Origin: RUG13091 sp963619935 | GTDB taxonomy: Bacteria; Bacillota_I; Bacilli_A; RFN20; CAG-826 | Assembly: GCA_963619935.1 (NCBI GenBank) | Contig: CAVEYA010000059.1 | Coordinates: forward strand, 1 to 9,864 | DNA: 9,864 nt | Direction: 5' to 3' | Shown: in pieces, positions 5,301 to 9,864 of the stretch | Numbering within the stretch: position 1 is the first letter of the stretch | Layout: each line of letters begins with the position of its first letter | Made by a program: the position numbers and the translations under genes | The notes under the pieces: model-generated | Told to the model about the DNA's origin: nothing | The model's input: the letters and a program-made list of their open reading frames with translations, nothing else | The model's database searches: none

Positions 5301-6746
5301 ATGAATAAAAAAGCTAAATCATTAAAATATGCGGTTACTACAATCGTTATTTTTGCTTTCTTTGCCATTATTGCTTGGGCAGCATTATACGCCGGAACAG
5401 CCTTTGCTTCCGCAGATAGCAGACAATACTTTGTACCTAACCACATCAAATGGATTGTAAATTTGTTTACATTCAAAGATTATCCACTTTACTTTGCTAA
5501 CACCCTTACAATTTGTGTATTAGCGTTTGTTTGGTTAGTGGCTTTCATTGTTACTCTTATTTTGAGTATTAAGAAAAAACGTGCAATTATGGTTCTTCCA
5601 CTTATTGCTTTATTAATCGGCGCAGTGGCCGTCAGTGAATTCTTCGGTAACGCACACGGAAACTTAAATGGTAGTGATCTAACCTTATATGGCTATAGTT
5701 ATTTACTTAAAAGCGAAAAAGTATCTGAGTTAGTTATGATCTATGGAATCTTAGTTTGTAGTATTTTAAGTGCTGCATTAGCCTTTGTTTCTTGGATTTT
5801 AGCGTTAGTCCACACTGTGAAGTATAAGAGTGAAAAGCAATATGTTACAGACGCTATTCTTGAACCAACAGAAATGACTGAAGAAGAATTAGAAGACGCT
5901 TTAGAACAAGAAGATGTCAGTGATTTCTCACCAGAACCAGAAGTGGAAGAACTTCCAACTAATGGTATTAATAAAGATGATTTGCGTGAAATCATCCGTG
6001 AAATCATCCGTGAAGAATTAGCTTCACGTCCTGCAAACAATGTTACTGGTGCGACTTTCAACGCTCCATTAGTGGTCCAATACTTCAATGGTGTTACTCC
6101 AAGTGAAGCTCCAAAAGAAGCTCCAAAAGAAGAACCGAAAGAAGAAGTGGAACCAGAACCAGTAATGGAAGAAACTGCTCCTGAAGAAGTTAAAGAAGAA
6201 CCAGTTCCAGAAGTTATTCCTGAACCAGTTGTGGAACCAGAGCCAGTTGTGGAACCAGAGCCAGTCGTTGAAGAAAAAGCCAAGATTGTTCGTATTCCAT
6301 TCCCAGAACGTTTATTAAACGCTGATGAAGATATTAAGAACTTATATAACGAAGTCAAAAACGAAATTATGTCTTATGGTGTTCACTCTCGTTTATCTAA
6401 TTCTGGCGATACATTCCGTTTACATTGCAAAACATATGTTAAATTAACAATCGCTGGTAAGAGCTTAAAATTATACTTCGCTCTTGATCCAAAAGATTAT
6501 GAAAATAGTCCTCTTCCAATTAAAGATGCTTCTAGCAAGAACATCTATGCTGAAATTCCATTAGTCTTCAAAGTGAAGAGTGGATTATCAGTGAAGAGAT
6601 GTAAGCAACTTATCGCTGATGTAATGGGCAAGGACGGCCTTGAACAAGGTGAAGTTGGTAACGTTGATTACTTCAAAGAAATCGAAGAAGAAATCAAAGA
6701 AGGAAAGAAAATCGAAGACGACGGCGACGTCGATGATGAAGATTAA
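5301..6746 (+). CDS. Uncharacterised four-helix membrane protein with Glu/Pro-rich linker and conserved-looking C-terminal domain
   Basis: I do not recognise a named family for this 481-residue protein. Four membrane segments are predicted at about 12-33, 63-90, 94-115 and 141-172. Basic residues at the N-terminus, between helices 2 and 3 (KKKR), and after helix 4 (KYKSEK) put both ends in the cytoplasm by the positive-inside rule. An acidic stretch follows (175-215), then an amphipathic segment with a tandem heptad-like repeat (DLREIIREIIREEL, 227-240), then a low-complexity linker of EAPKE and EPVVEP repeats (269-326). A compact globular-looking region (about 331-447) contains RIPFPERLLN, YNEVKNEIMSYGVHSRLS, TIAGKSLKLYFALDPKDY and FKVKSGLSVKRCKQLI. 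The tail is strongly acidic. I recall similar C-terminal segments in other unnamed Bacillota proteins, without a known function. Arg is encoded mostly by CGT (9 of 11), unlike its AGA-rich neighbours, suggesting high expression. It is monocistronic, with its own promoter and terminator. Confidence 0.85.
   Translation: MNKKAKSLKYAVTTIVIFAFFAIIAWAALYAGTAFASADSRQYFVPNHIKWIVNLFTFKDYPLYFANTLTICVLAFVWLVAFIVTLILSIKKKRAIMVLPLIALLIGAVAVSEFFGNAHGNLNGSDLTLYGYSYLLKSEKVSELVMIYGILVCSILSAALAFVSWILALVHTVKYKSEKQYVTDAILEPTEMTEEELEDALEQEDVSDFSPEPEVEELPTNGINKDDLREIIREIIREELASRPANNVTGATFNAPLVVQYFNGVTPSEAPKEAPKEEPKEEVEPEPVMEETAPEEVKEEPVPEVIPEPVVEPEPVVEPEPVVEEKAKIVRIPFPERLLNADEDIKNLYNEVKNEIMSYGVHSRLSNSGDTFRLHCKTYVKLTIAGKSLKLYFALDPKDYENSPLPIKDASSKNIYAEIPLVFKVKSGLSVKRCKQLIADVMGKDGLEQGEVGNVDYFKEIEEEIKEGKKIEDDGDVDDED
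6105..6140 (+). repeat. 12-nt tandem repeat in the acidic linker
   Basis: GAAGCTCCAAAA occurs twice exactly (6105-6116, 6117-6128), then diverges (GAAGAACCGAAA, 6129-6140). It encodes EAPK-EAPK-EEPK and is part of the flexible linker. In-register repeats allow length change by slippage. Confidence 0.75.
6222..6275 (+). repeat. 18-nt tandem repeat encoding EPVVEP units
   Basis: There are three units of 18 nt (6222-6239, 6240-6257, 6258-6275). The first two differ at one base; the third differs at its 3' end. They encode EPVVEP, EPVVEP and EPVVEE. The repeat is in frame, so gain or loss of units changes only linker length. Confidence 0.8.
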
Positions 6747-6760
6747 TTAATTCTTCTATT

Positions 6761-6789
6761 AAGCAGCGCGTAAAAACGCTGCTTTTCTT
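6761..6789 (+). terminator. Rho-independent terminator of the four-helix membrane protein gene
   Basis: An 8-bp perfect stem, AAGCAGCG (6761-6768) and CGCTGCTT (6777-6784), surrounds an 8-nt loop and is followed by a T-rich run (TTTTCTT). It begins 14 nt after the stop codon. Confidence 0.88.
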
Positions 6790-6792
6790 ATG

Positions 6793-6823
6793 CAGTAAAA
6801 AAAGACTTTGTCTTCTTTTGCTG
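6793..6823. other. Second hairpin between the terminator and the CNNM operon
   Basis: An imperfect stem starts at CAG (6793-6795) pairing with CTG (6821-6823). It continues through a T-G wobble, AAAA/TTTT, one A-C mismatch and AAGAC/GTCTT around a TTT loop (6807-6809). No U-tract follows on the plus strand, so it is not a standard terminator in that direction. It lies upstream of the predicted promoter of the next operon, so its role is unclear. Confidence 0.4.
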
Positions 6824-6846
6824 GATATTTACAAAAAAAGTTAATT

Positions 6847-6876
6847 TTGATAATATCTATATTCGTTGCTAATAAT
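6847..6876 (+). promoter_or_regulatory. Candidate promoter of the CNNM operon
   Basis: TTGATA (6847-6852, 5 of 6 to consensus) is followed after 18 bp by AATAAT (6871-6876, 5 of 6). A TG dinucleotide at 6867-6868 is close to the extended -10 position. The start would be near 6883, leaving a very short leader before the ribosome binding site. An alternative pair, TTTACA (6828-6833) with GATAAT (6849-6854), has a short 15-bp spacer. Confidence 0.4.
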
Positions 6877-6882
6877 AGTGAC

Positions 6883-6890
6883 AAAGGAGG
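6883..6890 (+). promoter_or_regulatory. Strong ribosome binding site for the first CNNM gene
   Basis: AAAGGAGG is complementary to the 16S rRNA 3' end over its full length. It sits 11 nt before the ATG at 6902, slightly longer than typical, with no closer start codon. Confidence 0.8.
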
Positions 6891-6901
6891 GCGGCTAATT
6901 A

Positions 6902-7945
6902 ATGGACCCCAGTAAATCGTGGATATCTTGGTTAATCATTGGTATTTGCTTAATAGGATCTTTTTTCTTTTCCGCTTGTGAAACCGCATTAGGTAGTTGT
7001 AACCGCTTTAAAATACAAGTTAAAGCTGATAATGGCAGTCATGCCGCAAAATTATTAATTAAAGTTTGCGATAAGTATGATAGAGCCATCTCGACAGTAC
7101 TCATTGGAAACAATATTGTGGCAGTAGTGATATCATCTATCTCCACAGTCTTGTTCTATCATATTTTTAAACAAAGTTTAAATGGAACAGATTATTCCTT
7201 AATGGAACAATATATTCCTTTAATATCCTCAATTGGAATGGCTTTAGTGGTCTATATGTTAGGTGATACTTTTCCAAAGACTATTGCTAGACTAATTCCT
7301 GACACTATTTCGATATTATTTATTTATCCTTTGTATTTCTTTATGCTCGTCCTTACTCCTTTAACGATTCTTTTTGAATTATTAGGCAAGGCGATTGATA
7401 AAATCTTTAAAGTCAAAGATGAAACAACTTTCACGGAAGAAGATTTTGAAAATGTGATTGATAATGTCACCGATGAAGGTGTTTTAGAAGAAGAACAACA
7501 AGACATTATTCAATCAGCTTTAGACTTTGTTGATACAAATGTTAAAGAAGTATTAACTCCAAGAGATAAAATCTTTGCTTTAAATATTCGTGATTTAGAT
7601 CATGAAAAATTAAATCAAATATTAACCAATACAAATTATTCGCGTATTCCTGTTTATGATACGGAATTCGATAATTTTATTGGTGTTTTGCATGTAAAAA
7701 AGTATTTAGCAGCTTATATTAAAAACAATAACGTTTCTATTAGAAGAAACTTAAATAAACCATATTTTGTAAGCAGCAAAATTATGATTGATGATTTATT
7801 TAATGGGTTTAAAAAAGCCCATACCCATTTAGCGTTAGTAAGGGATAATAATAAAAAAGTGATTGGCATGGTCACTATGGAAGATGTCTTAGAAGAATTA
7901 GTAGAGGGCATTAGTGAACCAACTAACCAGAAAGGAAAGAAGTAA
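6902..7945 (+). CDS. CNNM/CorC-type membrane protein, short form lacking the CorC domain
   Basis: This 347-residue protein has an N-terminal CNNM (DUF21) transmembrane domain and a CBS-domain pair. CNNM/CorC proteins are membrane dimers that export Mg2+ and related divalent cations, with cytosolic CBS domains sensing nucleotide. Seen here: SACETALGS (24-32) in the first helix, GNNIVAVV (69-76), and GDTFPKTIAR (121-130) where GExxPKxxA is usual, so Glu is replaced by Asp. CBS1 spans about 218-270 (LTPRDKIFAL, SRIPVYD) and CBS2 about 285-338, ending VIGMVTMEDVLEELVEGI. CBS2 lacks the usual DEYGGTxG stretch, having RDNNKKVIG instead. The protein stops soon after CBS2 with a basic tail, so the C-terminal CorC/HlyC domain of the family is absent. 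The neighbouring full-length paralogue begins 1 nt later. It may act as a partner or regulatory subunit, or as an independent transporter; this is inference. Confidence 0.88.
   Translation: MDPSKSWISWLIIGICLIGSFFFSACETALGSCNRFKIQVKADNGSHAAKLLIKVCDKYDRAISTVLIGNNIVAVVISSISTVLFYHIFKQSLNGTDYSLMEQYIPLISSIGMALVVYMLGDTFPKTIARLIPDTISILFIYPLYFFMLVLTPLTILFELLGKAIDKIFKVKDETTFTEEDFENVIDNVTDEGVLEEEQQDIIQSALDFVDTNVKEVLTPRDKIFALNIRDLDHEKLNQILTNTNYSRIPVYDTEFDNFIGVLHVKKYLAAYIKNNNVSIRRNLNKPYFVSSKIMIDDLFNGFKKAHTHLALVRDNNKKVIGMVTMEDVLEELVEGISEPTNQKGKK
7931..7939 (+). promoter_or_regulatory. Ribosome binding site deciding the start at 7947
   Basis: AAAGGAAAG, within the 3' end of the first CNNM gene, has its AAGGA core (7932-7936) 10 nt before the ATG at 7947. 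An in-frame ATG at 7914 has no such site and would overlap the upstream gene by 32 nt. Confidence 0.75.
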
Positions 7946-7946
7946 T

Positions 7947-9209
7947 ATGTATTTCTGGTGGTATTGGGTTGTAATTGGTGTGTGTGCTATTTTTAGTGCT
8001 TTCTTTTCTGCTGCTGATTGTGCCTATGGCATGGTTGATAAAGATAAACTTAAAAGATTGAAAGATAAAGGAAATAAAAAAGCCGGTTTAGCTTTATATT
8101 TAGCTGATAAATATGAATTTTCCATTGCGACAATTTTATTTGGTAATAACATAGTTAATATTCTCGCTTCTTCCTTAGTTACTGCGATTGCGATGGCGTT
8201 AGATTCTAATATAGGACCAACTATTGGAACAATTTGTTTTACTATCTTTATTGTTATCTTTGGCGAGTTTACACCGAAGGCATTTGCTAAGAGATTTAAT
8301 TTCAAATTAGCGTTATTTTTTGCTTATCCAGTAAGATTCTTTGAATTTGCTTTTATTATCTTCGTTTGGCCGATTTCTAAATTCTTTGAATTATTTGGCC
8401 GTATCTTTCATAAGCGTAGTAAAGAAGAAGATAAGATTGATGAAGATGTCTTAACTGAAATGGTGGATGAAATTGAAGAAGATGGTCAATTAGAAGAAGG
8501 GGAAGCTGAATTAGTTCGTTCTGCGATTGATTTAAATGATATTCAAGCTTTTGAAATCATGACTCCACGAGTGGATGTTTTCGCGATTAATATTGATGAT
8601 GATTTTGATGAAATATTAAAAGATGAAGAATTATTTGTTCACTCTCGTATCCCTGTTTATGAAGACACAATTGATAATATTATTGGGGTTGTGCCGGTTA
8701 AAGCGATTGGAAAATGCTTATTAAACCACCAAAAAGTCGATTTAAGGGCCTTAATGTATAAACCATTAATAATTCCTCGTAACCACCAAATTCTTGATTT
8801 ATTAAGCGAATTTAAGAAGTCACGTGTGCATATCGCAGTTGTGATTGATGAATATGGTGGCACAGAAGGTATTATTACCATGGAAGATATCCTAGAAGAG
8901 ATTGTTGGTGATATTTTTGATGAAACTGACGAGATTGAGGAACAATATGTTGTCACGAAAGATGGCAAGATGATTGTCGATGGTTCAATGAATATTGATG
9001 ACTTCTTTGAAGAAATTAACTATGAAGAAGAATTTGAAACCGATTATTCTACTGTCGGTGGTTTTTGCCAAGAAATGTTGGACCGCTTTGCTAAAAAAGG
9101 TGATGAATTTGACTTTGGTGGTTATCACTTTAAAGTTTTAGAGGCTGATGATTTTACCGTTGAAAAATTAGAAGTTAGTAAAATATCTATTGATAAAGAA
9201 GATGACTAA
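7947..9209 (+). CDS. CNNM/CorC-type divalent cation (Mg2+) exporter, full length (hemolysin C-like)
   Basis: This 420-residue protein has the full bacterial CNNM/CorC layout. The DUF21 membrane domain occupies about 1-190, with SAADCAYG (21-28), GNNIVNIL (66-73) and GEFTPKAFAKR (106-116). CBS1 is about 204-264 (MTPRVDVFAI, SRIPVYE, NIIGVV). CBS2 is about 272-332 and has the canonical DEYGGTEGIITMEDILEEIVGDI signature. A C-terminal CorC/HlyC domain follows (about 345-415: VDGSMNIDDFFEEI, TVGGF, GDEFDFGGYHFKVLE). Relatives such as MpfA of Staphylococcus aureus protect against Mg2+ excess; the older 'hemolysin' label is probably misleading. The first helix has Asp24 where its tandem partner has Glu27 (SACETA). 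The chosen start removes an 11-residue extension that would begin at 7914. The 1-nt gap to the preceding gene shows tight co-expression with the short paralogue. Confidence 0.92.
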   Translation: MYFWWYWVVIGVCAIFSAFFSAADCAYGMVDKDKLKRLKDKGNKKAGLALYLADKYEFSIATILFGNNIVNILASSLVTAIAMALDSNIGPTIGTICFTIFIVIFGEFTPKAFAKRFNFKLALFFAYPVRFFEFAFIIFVWPISKFFELFGRIFHKRSKEEDKIDEDVLTEMVDEIEEDGQLEEGEAELVRSAIDLNDIQAFEIMTPRVDVFAINIDDDFDEILKDEELFVHSRIPVYEDTIDNIIGVVPVKAIGKCLLNHQKVDLRALMYKPLIIPRNHQILDLLSEFKKSRVHIAVVIDEYGGTEGIITMEDILEEIVGDIFDETDEIEEQYVVTKDGKMIVDGSMNIDDFFEEINYEEEFETDYSTVGGFCQEMLDRFAKKGDEFDFGGYHFKVLEADDFTVEKLEVSKISIDKEDD

Positions 9210-9237
9210 CAAAAGAATAATGTGTTAATTTATTAAT

Positions 9238-9405
9238 ATGCTTTGGAAAAATGTTGAATTAGAAAAAAGGAATGAGAATGAACCTAAGTTCAATCCAAAA
9301 AATAAAACTGATCGTAAGATAGTTTCAACTTTATTTATTGTCTTAGGTATTGCAGTTACTCTTTTAGCGGGCGTAATAGCTTTGTATTTTATTTTCTTCA
9401 ATTAA
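9238..9405 (+). CDS. Small single-helix membrane protein of 55 residues
   Basis: This ORF encodes a charged N-terminal half (MLWKNVELEKRNENEPKFNP, then NKTDRK) followed by one hydrophobic helix from about residue 28 to 54 ending FIFFN. The helix stands after basic residues (Arg26, Lys27), so the charged part is probably cytoplasmic and the protein resembles a tail-anchored peptide. I do not recognise a family. Support for it being real is positional: it fills the space between the CNNM exporter (28 nt upstream) and the SDR gene (1 nt downstream) on the same strand, and it shows a clean amphiphilic layout. No Shine-Dalgarno sequence precedes the ATG. An alternative is a chance ORF, though the 1-nt junction to the next gene argues against this. 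Confidence 0.65.
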   Translation: MLWKNVELEKRNENEPKFNPKNKTDRKIVSTLFIVLGIAVTLLAGVIALYFIFFN

Positions 9406-9406
9406 A

Positions 9407-9864
9407 ATGTCGCAAAAAAAGATTATTGATTTTATCAATAAAAATATAAATTCTTTAACTAAACAAAAAATTATTGTCACTGGTGCGAATAGTGGGATTG
9501 GTTTTGCTATTTCTGAGATAGCCTTAGCAAAAGGTGCGTCTCTTGTTATGGCGTGCCGAAACATTGATAAGGCCAATTTGGCAAAAGAAGAATTATTAAA
9601 AAAACACCCTCATGCTTCGATTGATATTGTGATTTATGATCAGTCTTCTTTAAAAAGTTCCCGCAATTTTGTAAAAGAAATTTTTTCCAAACATAATGAT
9701 TTTAATTCATTAATTTTAAACGCGGGTATATTTAGACCAGCGAAATATAAAACTACTATAGATAATTTTCCTTTAACAAGTGGAACAAATTATTTTGGTT
9801 TATTAGCGATATTAGATGAATTAGAAACTTATTTAGAAAATGTTACTAGTGAGAAACGGATTAT
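9407..9864 (+). CDS. Short-chain dehydrogenase/reductase (SDR), N-terminal part (3' end outside window)
   Basis: The 152 visible residues form the Rossmann half of a classical SDR, an NAD(P)H-dependent oxidoreductase. The cofactor motif is TGANSGIG (25-32). After the second strand comes MACRN (48-52), whose Arg51 suggests a preference for NADP(H). The segment YDQSSLKSSRNFV (77-89) matches the LDLSSLxSVRxF pattern of retinol dehydrogenase/WW-oxidoreductase-like members. LNAGIF (104-109) is the structural NAG motif, and TNYFGLLAILDEL is the usual N-x-x-G helix. The catalytic Tyr-x-x-x-Lys lies beyond the right edge, so activity cannot be judged. A 20-residue extension precedes the first strand. 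The gene starts 1 nt after the small membrane protein (TAAAATG), without its own Shine-Dalgarno sequence, consistent with coupling. The substrate is unknown. Confidence 0.9.
   Translation, partial: MSQKKIIDFINKNINSLTKQKIIVTGANSGIGFAISEIALAKGASLVMACRNIDKANLAKEELLKKHPHASIDIVIYDQSSLKSSRNFVKEIFSKHNDFNSLILNAGIFRPAKYKTTIDNFPLTSGTNYFGLLAILDELETYLENVTSEKRI

Noticed and set aside
5741..6358. 205-residue minus-strand ORF rich in Ser, Gly and Thr
   Set aside because: It is the antisense image of the Glu/Pro repeat linker. Its composition follows from the complement of GAA/CCA codons, and it has no ribosome binding site or independent support.
7914..7946. Upstream start for the second CNNM protein
   Set aside because: It would overlap the preceding gene by 32 nt and add a polar 11-residue tail before helix 1. 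The ATG at 7947 has a well-spaced AAGGA.
1..9864. CRISPR array, tRNA, rRNA, insertion sequence, phage or defence genes
   Set aside because: I looked on both strands and saw no spaced repeats of array type, no tRNA-like cloverleaf, no transposase motif and no nuclease/helicase or toxin-type domains.

Overview
The window is AT-rich (roughly one third G+C by eye). Its genes are of low-GC Gram-positive type: a CIRCE-controlled chaperone, AAAGGAG-type ribosome binding sites, and CNNM/CorC transporters. No complete gene contains an in-frame TGA, every Trp codon I checked is TGG, and every visible stop is TAA or TAG. This fits the standard bacterial code (table 11) better than the Mycoplasma code. 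I infer a member of the Bacillota (Bacilli/Erysipelotrichia side, perhaps an uncultured gut lineage related to the Mollicutes). No gene here fixes the genus.

Layout. At the left edge is the C-terminal half of a MATE-family transporter (to 697). A strong symmetrical hairpin at 698-726 separates it from the convergent minus-strand gene htpG (743-2674). The htpG promoter is bracketed by two CIRCE operators (2691-2717 and 2737-2763), which indicates HrcA control. Transcribed away from htpG, a compact plus-strand group runs 2919-5201: a membrane-anchored alpha/beta hydrolase, a C_GCAxxG_C_C-type cysteine protein, and a diacylglycerol/lipid kinase-family protein. The last two are only 1 nt apart. 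A separate unit with its own promoter and terminator (5301-6746) encodes an unrecognised four-helix membrane protein with a long Glu/Pro-rich cytoplasmic linker and a conserved-looking C-terminal domain. Its codon usage looks optimised for high expression.

A further operon begins at 6902. It holds two tandem CNNM/CorC-type membrane proteins (the first lacks the C-terminal CorC domain, the second is full length), a 55-residue single-helix membrane protein (9238-9405), and a short-chain dehydrogenase cut by the right edge (9407 onward).

How the genes may work together. The window is mostly envelope and housekeeping functions: drug/metabolite efflux, lipid phosphorylation, divalent-cation export and protein folding. 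I see no CRISPR array, tRNA, rRNA, transposase or phage gene. The most novel-looking items are the unrecognised four-helix protein, the asymmetric CNNM pair, and the double CIRCE on htpG, a gene that is not HrcA-controlled in Bacillus subtilis. No stretch over 300 bases lacks a gene; the largest gaps (2675-2918, 5202-5300, 6747-6901) hold the regulatory elements listed below.
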